Assembly: GCA_903842455.1 (NCBI GenBank)
Contig: CAIMLX010000105.1
Span: forward strand, 1 to 64,000
Length of the DNA stretch: 64,000 nt
Direction: 5' to 3'
Origin: an uncultured Hyphomicrobiales bacterium
GTDB taxonomy: Bacteria > Pseudomonadota > Alphaproteobacteria > Rhizobiales > Devosiaceae
Part shown: piece after piece, positions 18,166-28,712 of the stretch
Layout: each line of letters begins with the position of its first letter
Numbering within the stretch: position 1 is the stretch's first letter
The notes under the pieces: model-generated
Databases searched by the model: none
Seen by the model: the letters and a program-made list of their open reading frames with translations, nothing else
What the model was told of the DNA's origin: nothing
Translations under genes and position numbers: made by a program

Positions 18166-20280
18166 ATGGCGAATATCAAAGTCGACGGCCAGCTTATCGA
18201 GGTCCCGGACTATTTCACGCTGATGCAGGCCGCCGAGGCCGCCGGCGCCGAGATTCCGCGCTTCTGCTACCACGAGCGCCTCAGCGTCGCCGGTAACTGC
18301 CGCATGTGCCTCGTCGAGGTGAAGGGCGGGCCGCCGAAGCCGCAGGCCTCCTGTGCCATGGGCGTCAAGGATCTGCGGCCCGGCCCGAATGGCGAGCCGC
18401 CCGAGATCTTCACCAATACCCCGATGGTCAAGAAGGCCCGTGAAGGGGTGATGGAGTTCCTGCTTATCAACCACCCGCTCGATTGCCCGATCTGCGATCA
18501 GGGCGGCGAGTGCGACCTGCAGGACCAGGCCATGGCCTATGGGGTGGACAAGAACCGCTACGCCGAAAACAAGCGCGCCGTCGAGGATAAGTATCTCGGG
18601 CCGCTGGTGAAGACGTCGATGAACCGCTGCATCCACTGCACGCGCTGCGTCCGCTTCACCACCGAGGTTGCCGGTATCGCCGAGATGGGCCTGCTGGGTC
18701 GCGGCGAGGATGCCGAGATCACGTCCTACCTCGAGCAGGCATTGTCGAGCGAACTCTCGGGCAACGTCATCGATCTGTGCCCGGTCGGCGCCCTGACCTC
18801 CAAGCCCTACGCCTTCCACGCCCGGCCGTGGGAGCTGACCAAGACCGAATCCATCGACGTCATGGACGCCGTCGGTTCGAACATCCGCGTCGACGCCCGT
18901 GGCCGCGAAGTGATGCGCATCCTGCCGCGCGTCAACGAGGCCATCAACGAGGAATGGATCTCCGACAAGACCCGGTTCATCTGGGACGGCCTGAAGTCGC
19001 AGCGCCTCGATCGCCCCTATGTCCGCCAGAACGGCAAGCTGAAGCCCGCGTCGTGGGAAGAGGCCTTTGCGGCGGTCGCCAGGGCCATCAAGGCGTCGGG
19101 CGGCGGCAACAAGGTCGGCGCCATCGCTGGCGACCTTGCCTCGGTCGAGGACATGTATGCGCTCAAGGCGCTGATGACCAATCTGGGCTCCGGCATGACC
19201 GATTGCCGCCCGCCGATGTCGGGCATCGATCCGTCCATGCCGCGCTCGGCCTACATCTTCAACCCGACCATCGCGGGCATCGAAGAGGCTGACGCCATCC
19301 TCATCGTCGGGTCGAACCCGCGCAAGGAAGCGGCGGTGCTCAATGCCCGAATCCGCAAGGCCTGGCGCGCCAAGGGCATCCCGATCGCCGTCATCAACGG
19401 CTCGCAGGACGCGCTGACCTACGAATACCAGTTGCTGGGCGCCGGCTTCGAAACGCTGGCCGACCTCGCCGCAGGCAAGGGCCACTTCGCTGAGACCTGG
19501 GCCAACGCCAAAAAGCCGCTGGTCATCGTCGGCGAAGGCGCCGTCTCGCATGGTGCTGCCTGGAACAAGCAGATCGGCCGCGATACCATCGCACTGGCCG
19601 CGAAACTCGCGACCGGCCCGAACGTCGCCGAAGGCTGGAACGGCTTCGCACTGCTGCACAACGCTGCGGCCCGCGTCGGCGGCATCGACATCGGCTTTGT
19701 CCCGCACGACGGCGGTGTCTGCTCGGCCGATCAGGTCAAGCTCGCCGGTGAAGCCAAGCTCGACGTGCTGTTCCTGCTCGGCGCCGATGAGTATGACACC
19801 ACCGCGATGGGCAGGGCCTTCGTCGTCTATGTCGGCACCCACGGCGACAAGGGCGCTCATCGTGCTGATGTCATCCTGCCGGCCGCCGCCTATACCGAGA
19901 AGTCGGGCACCTACGTCAACACCGAGGGTCGCGTGCAACTCGCGCAGCGCGCCGCCTTTCCGCCGGGTGACGCCAAGGAAGACTGGGCGATTTTCCGTGC
20001 GTTGTCGGCCGTCCTCGGCCAGTCGCTGCCCTTCAATTCGCTCAGCCAGCTTCGCGCGAAGCTTTACGCCGAGTTCCCGCACCTTGCCCGTATCGACCAG
20101 ATTGCGGCTGGTTCGGTTGACGACGTGAAGAAGCTTGCAAGCGCCACCATCAAGACCACCTCGGCGATGTACACCTCGCCGGTGGCCGATTTCTACCTCA
20201 CCAACCCGATCGCCCGCGCGTCCGCGACGATGGGTGAATGCGCAGCGCTGCAGGCCGGTCTCCGGCAGGCGGCAGAGTAA
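18166..20280 (+). CDS. nuoG: NADH-quinone oxidoreductase subunit G
   Basis: The 75-kDa subunit homologue (704 residues). The N-terminal ferredoxin-like domain binds [2Fe-2S] cluster N1b through Cys34, Cys45, Cys48 and Cys63; next come the His-Cys3 cluster N5 ([18 protein letters not shown]) and N4 ([13 protein letters not shown]). The rest is a molybdopterin-oxidoreductase-like fold that no longer carries Mo. I see no extra N7-type cysteine set, as expected for alphaproteobacterial and mitochondrial forms. Confidence 0.97.
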   Translation: MANIKVDGQLIEVPDYFTLMQAAEAAGAEIPRFCYHERLSVAGNCRMCLVEVKGGPPKPQASCAMGVKDLRPGPNGEPPEIFTNTPMVKKAREGVMEFLLINHPLDCPICDQGGECDLQDQAMAYGVDKNRYAENKRAVEDKYLGPLVKTSMNRCIHCTRCVRFTTEVAGIAEMGLLGRGEDAEITSYLEQALSSELSGNVIDLCPVGALTSKPYAFHARPWELTKTESIDVMDAVGSNIRVDARGREVMRILPRVNEAINEEWISDKTRFIWDGLKSQRLDRPYVRQNGKLKPASWEEAFAAVARAIKASGGGNKVGAIAGDLASVEDMYALKALMTNLGSGMTDCRPPMSGIDPSMPRSAYIFNPTIAGIEEADAILIVGSNPRKEAAVLNARIRKAWRAKGIPIAVINGSQDALTYEYQLLGAGFETLADLAAGKGHFAETWANAKKPLVIVGEGAVSHGAAWNKQIGRDTIALAAKLATGPNVAEGWNGFALLHNAAARVGGIDIGFVPHDGGVCSADQVKLAGEAKLDVLFLLGADEYDTTAMGRAFVVYVGTHGDKGAHRADVILPAAAYTEKSGTYVNTEGRVQLAQRAAFPPGDAKEDWAIFRALSAVLGQSLPFNSLSQLRAKLYAEFPHLARIDQIAAGSVDDVKKLASATIKTTSAMYTSPVADFYLTNPIARASATMGECAALQAGLRQAAE

Positions 20281-20289
20281 GGTCCCGAC

Positions 20290-21387
20290 ATGGATTTCGT
20301 CGTCTCCGCGCTGGATTATCTGCTCGGCATCCCGATCTTCGGTTGGGGCTATCAGGTCGGTTTTGTCTACAAGGGACTGCTGTTCCTCGTCGGACTGCTG
20401 ATCTTCACCGCTTACATCCTTCTCGCCGACCGTAAGGTGTGGGCGGCCGTGCAGGTGCGTCGTGGTCCCAACGTCGTCGGCCCCTTCGGCCTGCTGCAGT
20501 CCTTCGCCGATCTGTTGAAGTTCGTCTTCAAGGAGCCGGTGATCCCGGCCAGCGCCGACAAGGCCGTGTTCCTGCTGGCGCCGCTCGTCACCTCCATCCT
20601 CGCGCTCAGCGCCTGGGTGGTGATCCCGCTCGATGCCGGCTGGGCCCTCGCCAACATCAATGTCGGCGTACTCTACATCTTCGCCATCTCGTCGCTGGGC
20701 GTCTACGGCATCATCATGGCTGGCTGGGCGTCGAACTCGAAATACGCCTTCCTTGGCGCGCTCCGTTCCGCTGCGCAGATGGTGTCTTACGAAGTCTCCA
20801 TCGGCCTCGTCATCATCACCGTTCTGCTCTGCGTCGGTTCACTGAACCTCACGCACATCGTGTTCGCGCAGCAGCAAGGTGGCATTGCCCACATGCTCGG
20901 CGTGCCGTGGCTCAGCTTCCTGAACTGGTTCTGGCTGCCGCTCTTCCCGATGTTCGTCATCTTCTTCATCTCGGCGCTCGCCGAGACGAACCGGCCGCCC
21001 TTCGACCTGCCCGAAGCCGAGTCTGAACTCGTCGCCGGCTTCATGGTCGAATACTCCTCGACGCCCTACCTGCTGTTCATGCTGGGCGAATACATCGCCA
21101 TCCAGTTGATGTGCGCCATGATGACGATCCTCTTCCTCGGAGGCTGGAGCGCGCCGATCGACCTGCCGCCTTTCACCTGGATCCCGGGCTCGGTCTGGTT
21201 CGTGCTGAAGCTTTGCCTGGTGTTCTTCATGTTCGCCATGGTCAAGGCCTTCGTGCCGCGCTACCGCTACGACCAGCTGATGCGGATCGGCTGGAAGGTG
21301 TTCCTGCCTATTTCGCTCCTGATGGTGATCGCCGTTGCGTTCGTCCTCCAGCTCACCGGCTGGGGCTGGCACGGAGGTGCCGTCTGA
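20290..21387 (+). CDS. nuoH: NADH-quinone oxidoreductase subunit H
   Basis: ND1 homologue (365 residues, about eight helices) at the junction of the two arms, lining the entry to the quinone chamber. Conserved elements are [14 protein letters not shown] near residue 57 and the acidic loop [20 protein letters not shown], which couples quinone reduction to proton pumping. The TGA shares its last base with the nuoI start. Confidence 0.97.
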   Translation: MDFVVSALDYLLGIPIFGWGYQVGFVYKGLLFLVGLLIFTAYILLADRKVWAAVQVRRGPNVVGPFGLLQSFADLLKFVFKEPVIPASADKAVFLLAPLVTSILALSAWVVIPLDAGWALANINVGVLYIFAISSLGVYGIIMAGWASNSKYAFLGALRSAAQMVSYEVSIGLVIITVLLCVGSLNLTHIVFAQQQGGIAHMLGVPWLSFLNWFWLPLFPMFVIFFISALAETNRPPFDLPEAESELVAGFMVEYSSTPYLLFMLGEYIAIQLMCAMMTILFLGGWSAPIDLPPFTWIPGSVWFVLKLCLVFFMFAMVKAFVPRYRYDQLMRIGWKVFLPISLLMVIAVAFVLQLTGWGWHGGAV

Positions 21388-21875
21388 TGCGTTTCTTCCA
21401 GTTTCTCAATGGCCTGCTGCTGCGCGAGTTCGTAGGCGCTTTCTTCCTGTCGATGCGCTACTTCTTCGCGCCCAAGAAGACCATCAACTACCCCTTTGAG
21501 AAGGTGCCATATTCCCCGCGCTTCCGTGGCGAGCATGCGCTGCGCCGCTACCCGAACGGTGAAGAACGCTGCATCGCCTGCAAGCTCTGCGAAGCCATCT
21601 GCCCGGCGCAGGCCATCACCATCGAGGCCGGCCCGCGCCAGAACGACGGCACCCGCCGCACCATCCGCTACGACCTGGACATGGTGAAATGCATCTACTG
21701 CGGCTTCTGCCAGGAAGCCTGCCCGGTGGACGCCATCGTCGAGGGGCCGAACTTCGAATTCGCCACCGAAACCCGTGAAGAGCTCTACTTCTCCAAGGAG
21801 AAGCTGCTCGCCAACGGCGATCGCTGGGAGCGCGAGATCGCGGCAAATCTCGCCGCCGACGCGCCGTACCGGTGA
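21387..21875 (+). CDS. nuoI: NADH-quinone oxidoreductase subunit I
   Basis: TYKY homologue (162 residues) with two [4Fe-4S] clusters, N6a and N6b, bridging NuoG and NuoB. Ligands are Cys62/65/68/72 in [12 protein letters not shown] and Cys102/105/108/112 in [12 protein letters not shown]. An N-terminal amphipathic helix ([18 protein letters not shown]) seats it on the membrane. The start overlaps the nuoH stop by one base. Confidence 0.97.
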   Translation: MRFFQFLNGLLLREFVGAFFLSMRYFFAPKKTINYPFEKVPYSPRFRGEHALRRYPNGEERCIACKLCEAICPAQAITIEAGPRQNDGTRRTIRYDLDMVKCIYCGFCQEACPVDAIVEGPNFEFATETREELYFSKEKLLANGDRWEREIAANLAADAPYR

Positions 21876-21885
21876 GGACCCTGAG

Positions 21886-22494
21886 ATGACGCTGCCGCTC
21901 TTTTTCTTCTACGTGTTCTCGGTCATCGCCGTTGCCTCGGCGCTGATGGTGATCGCGTCGCGCAATCCGGTGCACTCGGTGCTGTTCCTCATCCTCACCT
22001 TCGTGAACGCCTCCGGGCTGTTCATGCTGGCCGGGGCCGAGTTCCTCGCGCTGATCCTTATCGTCGTCTATGTCGGCGCGGTGGCGGTGCTGTTCCTGTT
22101 CGTCACCATGATGCTCGACGTCGATTTCGCCGAGATGCGGTCGGGCCTGCTGCAGTATGCGCCGATCGGCATCGTGGTGGGCGCCATCATCCTGCTCGAA
22201 CTCCTGCTCGTCGCCGGCTCGTTTGCTCTCGCGCCGGAAGTCACAGCAATCGCCATGGTACCGGCGCCGGACGGCATCGAGAACACTCGCGCGCTCGGCC
22301 AGTTGCTCTACACGCGCTATGTCTTCCTGTTCCAGGGAGCCGGCGCCGTGCTGCTGGTCGCCATGATTGGCGCCATTGTGCTGACGCTGCGCCACAAAAC
22401 CGGCGTCAAGCGCCAGGACGTTTTCCACCAGACTGGTCGTAGCCGCGCCGAAGGCGTCGAGCTCGTTAAGGTCAAGTCGGGGCAGGGGCTCTAA
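21886..22494 (+). CDS. nuoJ: NADH-quinone oxidoreductase subunit J
   Basis: ND6 homologue (202 residues, five helices) in the membrane arm. Helix 3 contains the flexible pi-bulge region (FLALILIVVYVGAVAVLFLFV) that links the quinone site to the proton channels. The C-terminal 25 residues are polar. The ATG at 21886 follows nuoI by ten bases; the TAA is directly followed by the nuoK ATG. Confidence 0.95.
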   Translation: MTLPLFFFYVFSVIAVASALMVIASRNPVHSVLFLILTFVNASGLFMLAGAEFLALILIVVYVGAVAVLFLFVTMMLDVDFAEMRSGLLQYAPIGIVVGAIILLELLLVAGSFALAPEVTAIAMVPAPDGIENTRALGQLLYTRYVFLFQGAGAVLLVAMIGAIVLTLRHKTGVKRQDVFHQTGRSRAEGVELVKVKSGQGL

Positions 22495-22815
22495 ATGCTT
22501 GCAGCAACGGGCATCGGCCTCGGTCACTATCTCGCGGTCGCCGCGATCCTGTTCACCATCGGGGTGTTCGGGATCTTCCTCAACCGCAAGAACATCATCG
22601 TCATCCTGATGTCGGTCGAGCTGATCCTGCTCGCGGTGAACATCAACCTCGTGGCGTTCTCGGCCGAGCTTGGTGATCTCGCCGGCCAGGTCTTCGCGCT
22701 GATGATCCTGACCGTTGCCGCCGCCGAGGCGGCCATCGGCCTCGCCATCCTCGTCATCTTCTATCGCAACCGCGGCACCATTGCCGTGGAAGACGTCAAT
22801 TCGCTGAAGGGCTGA
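22495..22815 (+). CDS. nuoK: NADH-quinone oxidoreductase subunit K
   Basis: ND4L homologue (106 residues, three helices). The two buried glutamates of the proton path are seen in [11 protein letters not shown] (about 36-46) and in [14 protein letters not shown] (about 75-88). A few residues longer at the N-terminus than typical, so a later start is possible, but the ATG directly abutting the nuoJ stop is the natural choice. Confidence 0.96.
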   Translation: MLAATGIGLGHYLAVAAILFTIGVFGIFLNRKNIIVILMSVELILLAVNINLVAFSAELGDLAGQVFALMILTVAAAEAAIGLAILVIFYRNRGTIAVEDVNSLKG

Positions 22816-22819
22816 CCCG

Positions 22820-24913
22820 GTGATCCAGGCCATCGTATTCCTGCCGCTCGCCGGCGCCCTGATTGCCGGCCTGCTCGGCCGCATCATCGGGCATCGCACC
22901 AGCGAGTACATCACCACCGGGCTGCTGATCGTCTCGGCGCTGCTGAGCTGGGTCGTCTTCGCCGGCTACTGGTTCGCGCCGGAAACCGCCGAAGGGGCGG
23001 GCCATGCCGAGGCGACCAAGGTCTTTGTCCTGGAGTGGATCCACTCCGGCCCGCTGCAGCTCGACTGGGTGCTGCGCGTCGATACGCTCACCGCCGTGAT
23101 GCTGGTCGTCGTCAACACCGTGTCGAGCCTCGTGCACATCTACTCGATCGGCTACATGGCCGAGGATCCGCACCGCTCGCGTTTTTTCGCCTACCTGTCG
23201 CTCTTCACCTTCGCCATGCTGATGCTGGTGACCGCCGACAACTTCCTGCAGATGTTCTTCGGCTGGGAAGGCGTCGGTCTCGCGTCCTACCTGCTCATCG
23301 GCTTCTGGTACAAGCGTCCCGCGGCAAGTGCCGCGGCGATGAAGGCTTTCATCGTCAACCGCGTCGGCGATTTCGGCTTCGCGCTCGGCATCTTCGCTGC
23401 CTGGGTCGTCCTCGGCCATCTCGATTTCGATGGCGCCTTCCACGCCGCCGAGGGCCTCAAGGACAACCTGCCGGTCATGAATTTCCTGTCCTGGCAGTTC
23501 GACGCCATGACGGTAGTCTGCCTGCTCCTCTTCATGGGCGCCATGGGCAAGTCGGCGCAGTTCCTGCTCCACACATGGCTCCCTGACGCCATGGAGGGGC
23601 CGACCCCGGTCTCCGCCCTCATTCACGCCGCCACCATGGTGACCGCCGGCGTCTTCATGGTCGCCCGCCTGTCGCCGCTGTTCGACCTGTCGGCCACCGC
23701 GATGATGGTGGTCATGGTGATCGGCGGCATCACCGCCTTCTTCGCCGCCACCGTCGGCCTCGTCCAGAACGACATCAAGCGCGTCATCGCCTACTCGACC
23801 TGTTCGCAGCTCGGCTACATGTTCGTGGCGCTGGGGGCGGGGGCCTACTCGGTCGGGGTGTTCCACCTGTTCACCCACGCCTTCTTCAAGGCCCTGCTGT
23901 TCCTCGGCGCCGGCTCGGTCATCCACGCGATGCACCACGAGCAGGACATGCGGAACATGGGCGGGCTCAAGGACAAGATACCCCTCACCTACTGGATGAT
24001 GATCATCGGCACGCTGGCGCTCACCGGCGTCGGTATTCCAGGCACCCCGCTCGGCTTCGCCGGCTTCTTCTCCAAGGACGGCATCATCGAAGTCGCATAC
24101 GCGGCAGGCGAATCCACCGGCTACATCATCTTCTGGGCCCTGGTCATCGCCGCGCTGTTCACCAGCTTCTACTCCTGGCGCCTGATCCACCTGACGTTCC
24201 ACGGGAAGCCGCGCGACGCTGCACACTCGCACACTGCGCATCCCGATCCGGCGCATGCCGCCGCCGAGACGCACCACGAGCCGATCGACGACGACAACAC
24301 CGATCATGCCCACGGCCACGGCCACCACGGCTCGGCCTACGACAATGCCCACGAGAGCCCGCCGGTCATGCTGGTCCCGCTCTTCGTACTGGCCATTGGC
24401 GCGGTGCTGGCCGGTGTCGTGTTCAACGATATGTTCTTCGGCCACACCGAGCACATCGAGCACTTCTTCGCCGGTTCGCTTGTCGTGCCCGCGGAGCTCC
24501 TCGACGCGGCCCACCACGTCCCGCTCTGGGTCAAGTGGTCGGCGACGGTCGCCATGCTGCTCGGCTTCGGTGCCGCCTGGTACATGTACATGGTCGATAC
24601 GAAGGCGCCACAGCGCCTCGCCGAGCAGAACCCGGGCCTCTACAAGTTCCTGCTCAACAAGTGGTACTTCGACGAGCTCTACGACCGCATCTTCGTCCAG
24701 CCGTCGCTCTATGTCGGCAACGCGCTGTGGAAGGGCTTTGACGACTGGCTGGTCGATAAGACCATTACCGAGGGCCTCGGCGCTCGCGTCCGCGATGTGA
24801 CCAACCGCGTGGTGAAGCTCCAGTCGGGCTATCTCTACCACTACGCCTTCGCCATGCTTATCGGTATCGCGGCGCTGCTCACCTGGGCCATCGCCGCCGG
24901 GGGTCTGCTCTGA
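22820..24913 (+). CDS. nuoL: NADH-quinone oxidoreductase subunit L (GTG start)
   Basis: ND5 homologue and antiporter-like proton pump (697 residues, about 16 helices plus the lateral helix). Family marks include [17 protein letters not shown] with the key Glu and [17 protein letters not shown]. Between two C-terminal helices, at about residues 469-511, is a loop with 12 histidines in some 43 residues (HGHGHHG, THHEP, DHAHG), a possible metal-binding segment. The start codon is GTG, four bases after nuoK. The stop shares a base with the nuoM start. Confidence 0.96.
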   Translation: MIQAIVFLPLAGALIAGLLGRIIGHRTSEYITTGLLIVSALLSWVVFAGYWFAPETAEGAGHAEATKVFVLEWIHSGPLQLDWVLRVDTLTAVMLVVVNTVSSLVHIYSIGYMAEDPHRSRFFAYLSLFTFAMLMLVTADNFLQMFFGWEGVGLASYLLIGFWYKRPAASAAAMKAFIVNRVGDFGFALGIFAAWVVLGHLDFDGAFHAAEGLKDNLPVMNFLSWQFDAMTVVCLLLFMGAMGKSAQFLLHTWLPDAMEGPTPVSALIHAATMVTAGVFMVARLSPLFDLSATAMMVVMVIGGITAFFAATVGLVQNDIKRVIAYSTCSQLGYMFVALGAGAYSVGVFHLFTHAFFKALLFLGAGSVIHAMHHEQDMRNMGGLKDKIPLTYWMMIIGTLALTGVGIPGTPLGFAGFFSKDGIIEVAYAAGESTGYIIFWALVIAALFTSFYSWRLIHLTFHGKPRDAAHSHTAHPDPAHAAAETHHEPIDDDNTDHAHGHGHHGSAYDNAHESPPVMLVPLFVLAIGAVLAGVVFNDMFFGHTEHIEHFFAGSLVVPAELLDAAHHVPLWVKWSATVAMLLGFGAAWYMYMVDTKAPQRLAEQNPGLYKFLLNKWYFDELYDRIFVQPSLYVGNALWKGFDDWLVDKTITEGLGARVRDVTNRVVKLQSGYLYHYAFAMLIGIAALLTWAIAAGGLL

Positions 24914-26415
24914 TGCTCCTCAGTGTCATCACGTTCCTGCCGGCACTCGGCGCCCTCGTACTTCTCTTCATCACGGGCAAGGGCGAAGCCGTCGACAACC
25001 TGTCGCGCTGGATCGCGCTGGGCTTCACGGTCGCCACGGCGGCCCTGAGCCTCTGGCTCTGGTACCTCTTCGATCCGACGACCACGGCCTTCCAGTTCGT
25101 CGAGAACATTCCGTTCAGCGACTCCATCGGCTACCGCATGGGCGTCGACGGCATCTCGGTGCTGTTCATTCCGCTCACCGCCGTGCTGATGCCGGCCGTC
25201 GTGCTCACCAGCTGGGGCTCGATCACCAAGCGGGTGAAGGAATACCTCATCGTATTCCTCATCCTTGAGACCTTCATGATCGGCGCCTTCGCGACGCTCG
25301 ATCTCGCCATCTTCTACGTGTTCTTCGAGGGCACGCTGATCCCGATGTTCCTGATCATCGGTATCTGGGGCGGGGCGCGGCGCATCCAGGCGACCTACAA
25401 GTTTTTCTTCTACAGCTTCACCGGCACCGTGCTGATGCTGCTGGCCATCATGTACATGTACTGGCAGGCCGGCACGCTCGATATCCGCGTCCTGCTCGAC
25501 TTCAAGTTCCCGCCCGAGGTCCAGACCTGGCTCTGGATCGGCTTCTTCGCCTCCTTCGCCGTGAAGATGCCGATGTGGCCGTTCCACCGCTGGCTGCCCG
25601 AGGCGCACGTCGAGGCGCCCACCGGCGGCTCGGTGATCCTGGCGGCCATCCTGCTGAAGATGGGCGGCTACGGCTTCATCCGCTTCTCGATCTCGATGTT
25701 CCCCGATGCATCGCACCAGTTCTCGACGTTCGTCTTCGTCCTGTCGATCGCGGCCATCATCATCACCTCGCTGATCGCGCTGGTGCAGACCGACATCAAG
25801 AAGCTGATCGCCTACTCGTCCGTGGCCCACATGGGCTTCGTCACCATGGGCATCTTCACCGGCAACATCTACGGTATCCACGGCGCCATCTTTCAGATGA
25901 TCTCCCACGGTGTCGTCTCCGCCGCGCTCTTCCTCTGCGTCGGCGTCGTCTACGACCGCATGCACACCCGCGAGATCGACGCCTATGGCGGCTTCGTCGA
26001 GCGGATGCCGCGCTACGCCTTCGCCTTCATGGTGTTCACCATGGCCAATGTCGGCCTGCCGGGCACCTCGGGGTTCATCGGCGAGTTCCTCACCATGTTC
26101 GCGGTGTTCCAGGTCAACACTTGGGTGGCGTTCTTCGCCGCCTTCGGCGTCATCCTGTCGGCGGGCTACGCATTGTGGCTCTACCGCCGGGTAATCTTCG
26201 GCGCGCTGACCAAGGAATCGCTGAAGGGCATCCTCGATCTTGATGCGCGCGAGGCCGTGGTGCTGGTCCCGTTGGTGATCCTCACCATTCTCTTCGGTTT
26301 CTATCCCGCGCCCATCCTCGATGCGACCGCCGCATCGGTGAACCTCGTCGCGCAAAACTTCGCCAACGCCATCGGCGCCGCTTCCGAAGCGGCCGTCGCG
26401 GCTGCCGGCCACTAG
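24913..26415 (+). CDS. nuoM: NADH-quinone oxidoreductase subunit M
   Basis: ND4 homologue (500 residues, 14 helices), the middle antiporter-like pump. Recognised by [18 protein letters not shown] with the essential Glu, and by [18 protein letters not shown] with a conserved Lys just before it (AVKMPMWP). Start overlaps the nuoL stop by one base; nine bases separate it from nuoN. Confidence 0.97.
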   Translation: MLLSVITFLPALGALVLLFITGKGEAVDNLSRWIALGFTVATAALSLWLWYLFDPTTTAFQFVENIPFSDSIGYRMGVDGISVLFIPLTAVLMPAVVLTSWGSITKRVKEYLIVFLILETFMIGAFATLDLAIFYVFFEGTLIPMFLIIGIWGGARRIQATYKFFFYSFTGTVLMLLAIMYMYWQAGTLDIRVLLDFKFPPEVQTWLWIGFFASFAVKMPMWPFHRWLPEAHVEAPTGGSVILAAILLKMGGYGFIRFSISMFPDASHQFSTFVFVLSIAAIIITSLIALVQTDIKKLIAYSSVAHMGFVTMGIFTGNIYGIHGAIFQMISHGVVSAALFLCVGVVYDRMHTREIDAYGGFVERMPRYAFAFMVFTMANVGLPGTSGFIGEFLTMFAVFQVNTWVAFFAAFGVILSAGYALWLYRRVIFGALTKESLKGILDLDAREAVVLVPLVILTILFGFYPAPILDATAASVNLVAQNFANAIGAASEAAVAAAGH

Positions 26416-26424
26416 GAGACGGGC

Positions 26425-27885
26425 ATGCAGTCCGCAATCACGAGCTCCGATATCACGAGCTTTGCCTCGCTCGCTCCGGCCTATCCCGAGTTGCTGCTGG
26501 CAGTCGGCACGGTGGTGCTGCTGCTGATCGCATTGTTCTGGAAGAGCCATCGGTCCGGCGTCATCGCCGGTGTCGCCATCGTGCTGCTCATCGCCACGTT
26601 CGCCTTGCTGGTTATGCAGCCGGGCGATGCGGTGCTGTTCAACGGCGTGTTCATAGTCGATGGCTTCGCGCGCTACATGAAGGCGCTTGTCCTCGGCGGC
26701 GCTGCCTTCATCCTGCTCATCTCGCTCTCGAGCGCCAGGGAGCACGGGCTCGACAAGTTCGAGTATTCCATCCTCATCCTGCTCGCCACGCTGGGCATGA
26801 TGGTCATGGTCTCCGCCAACGACCTGATGAGCCTCTATGTCGGGCTCGAGCTGCAGTCTCTCGCCCTCTACGTCGTCGCCGCTATGAAGCGCGACGACAG
26901 CAAGGCCACGGAAGCCGGCCTCAAGTACTTCGTCCTCGGCGCCCTCTCGTCCGGCATGCTGCTTTACGGCGCTTCGCTGGTCTACGGCTTCACCGGTACG
27001 ACCCAGATCGACCAGATCGTCAACGCCATCACCGCCGAGAACCGCTCGATCGGTCTGATCTTCGGCATGGTGTTCCTGCTGGCCGGCATAGCCTTCAAGA
27101 TTTCGGCCGTGCCGTTCCACATGTGGACGCCCGACGTCTATGAGGGCGCGCCGACCCCGGTCACCGCCTTCTTCGCCGCCGCCCCGAAGGTCGCCGCCAT
27201 GGCGCTCTTCGTGCGCGTCACCATGGTCAGCTTCGAAAGCGTCACGCGCGACTGGCAGCAGATCGTCATCTTCCTGTCGATCGCCTCGATGGGCCTCGCT
27301 GCCTTCGCCGCCATCGGCCAGAACAACCTGAAACGCCTGATGGCCTACTCGTCCATCGGCCATGTCGGCTTCGCTCTCGTCGGGCTTTCCGCCGGCACCA
27401 TCACCGGTGCCGAAGGTGTCGCGGTCTACATGGCCATCTACGTGGCGATGACCGTCGGCGTCTTCGCCTGCCTGCTCTCCTTCAAGACCGCAGATGGCTC
27501 GCCGATCGAAACCATCGGTGAGCTTGCCGGCCTCAGCCGCAAACGCCCGTTCGTCGCCGCCATCTTCGCCATCCTCATGTTCTCTCTCATCGGCCTGCCG
27601 CCACTCGCCGGCTTCTTCGCCAAATGGCAGGTGTTCCTCGCCGCTATCGAGCAGGGCCTTTTCGTGCTGGCGGTGATCGGTGTCCTCGCCTCTGCGGTAA
27701 GCGCCTTCTACTATCTGCGAATCGTCAAGGTGATGTACTTCGACGAGCCGACCCATGAGTTCGCGGCAGTCCCGGCCGAACTTGGCGCCGTAATGGCCGG
27801 CGTCGGCTTCGTCGTCGTCACGTACTTCGTCACCGTCGGCGCACCGCTGACCGCTGCGGCCGCGCTCGCCGCCGGAAGCCTCTAG
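26425..27885 (+). CDS. nuoN: NADH-quinone oxidoreductase subunit N
   Basis: ND2 homologue (486 residues, 14 helices), the third antiporter-like pump and last nuo gene. Marks include [17 protein letters not shown] with its Glu, and [30 protein letters not shown] ribosome-binding site lies before the ATG. The TAG shares one base with the GTG start of birA, so the operon continues into non-nuo genes. Confidence 0.97.
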   Translation: MQSAITSSDITSFASLAPAYPELLLAVGTVVLLLIALFWKSHRSGVIAGVAIVLLIATFALLVMQPGDAVLFNGVFIVDGFARYMKALVLGGAAFILLISLSSAREHGLDKFEYSILILLATLGMMVMVSANDLMSLYVGLELQSLALYVVAAMKRDDSKATEAGLKYFVLGALSSGMLLYGASLVYGFTGTTQIDQIVNAITAENRSIGLIFGMVFLLAGIAFKISAVPFHMWTPDVYEGAPTPVTAFFAAAPKVAAMALFVRVTMVSFESVTRDWQQIVIFLSIASMGLAAFAAIGQNNLKRLMAYSSIGHVGFALVGLSAGTITGAEGVAVYMAIYVAMTVGVFACLLSFKTADGSPIETIGELAGLSRKRPFVAAIFAILMFSLIGLPPLAGFFAKWQVFLAAIEQGLFVLAVIGVLASAVSAFYYLRIVKVMYFDEPTHEFAAVPAELGAVMAGVGFVVVTYFVTVGAPLTAAAALAAGSL

Positions 27886-28712
27886 TGCCCGGCTTCTGGC
27901 TCGGACCAAGGGCGGCCACGCGGGGCTATCGGCTCCACGCTTACGACAGCATCGGCTCGACCAGCACCGAGGCCGCTCGCGCTGCTAATTCCGGCGATGC
28001 GGGCGACGTCTGGTTCTGCGCGCTGCAGCAGACCGAGGGCAGGGGGCGCCGCGGGCGTGCCTGGGAGACAGTCCACGGCAACCTCGCTGCCAGCCTGCTG
28101 GTCGTGCCCAACTGCGACCATTCCATTTCTGCCACGCTCGGCTTCGTCGCCGGCGTCGCCATGAACCGGGCACTCCGCCAGCTCGTTCCCGATGCCATCG
28201 TCACGCAGGGCATCGATGGTGCTGCAGGCCGGAATGGCTCCCGCATCGCGCTGAAGTGGCCCAACGACGTTCTCGCCGATGGCGCCAAGCTGTCGGGCAT
28301 CCTGTTGGAAGCCCAGAAGCGTCCCAACGGCAGCCTGGCCGTTGTCATCGGCATGGGCGTGAATATCGTTGCCGCGCCCGAGGGGCTGCCTTATCCGGCC
28401 ACTTCGCTGCGTGCCCTAGGCTACGACATCACGGCCGAGACCGTATTTGCCGCATTGTCCGATGCATGGGTCGACACTATCGAGGTGTGGGACTCTGGCC
28501 GCGGCATTCCCGATATTCTGTCGCTTTGGCGCGAGGCGGCTGCGGGCATCGGTGCTGAAGTTGCAGTGCAGCGCGACGGGGAAGTGGTCCGCGGCATATT
28601 TGAAACCATAGACGAGGCGGGGAGACTAATTGTCCGCGCCAACGACAATCGGCGTATTGCCATCACCGCGGGCGATGTCCATTTCGGTGCCACCGCGAGC
28701 GTAAGGAACTGA
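27885..28712 (+). CDS. birA: Biotin--[acetyl-CoA-carboxylase] ligase
   Basis: Activates biotin with ATP and attaches it to the carrier lysine of acetyl-CoA carboxylase. The 275-residue protein is the monofunctional form without the N-terminal helix-turn-helix repressor domain. The biotinyl-AMP loop GRGRRGRAW is at 52-60 and the catalytic KWPNDVL at 124-130, followed by a C-terminal SH3-like cap (about 225-275). The GTG start shares a base with the nuoN stop; the TGA overlaps the rnj ATG. Placement after nuoN is standard in Hyphomicrobiales. Confidence 0.95.
   Translation: MPGFWLGPRAATRGYRLHAYDSIGSTSTEAARAANSGDAGDVWFCALQQTEGRGRRGRAWETVHGNLAASLLVVPNCDHSISATLGFVAGVAMNRALRQLVPDAIVTQGIDGAAGRNGSRIALKWPNDVLADGAKLSGILLEAQKRPNGSLAVVIGMGVNIVAAPEGLPYPATSLRALGYDITAETVFAALSDAWVDTIEVWDSGRGIPDILSLWREAAAGIGAEVAVQRDGEVVRGIFETIDEAGRLIVRANDNRRIAITAGDVHFGATASVRN

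Noticed and set aside
24841-27909. A 1022-codon minus-strand open frame opposite nuoM and nuoN
   Set aside because: Highly charged Asp/Glu/Arg/His/Gly-rich text typical of the antisense of GC-rich coding DNA; the plus strand has two certain complex I genes here.
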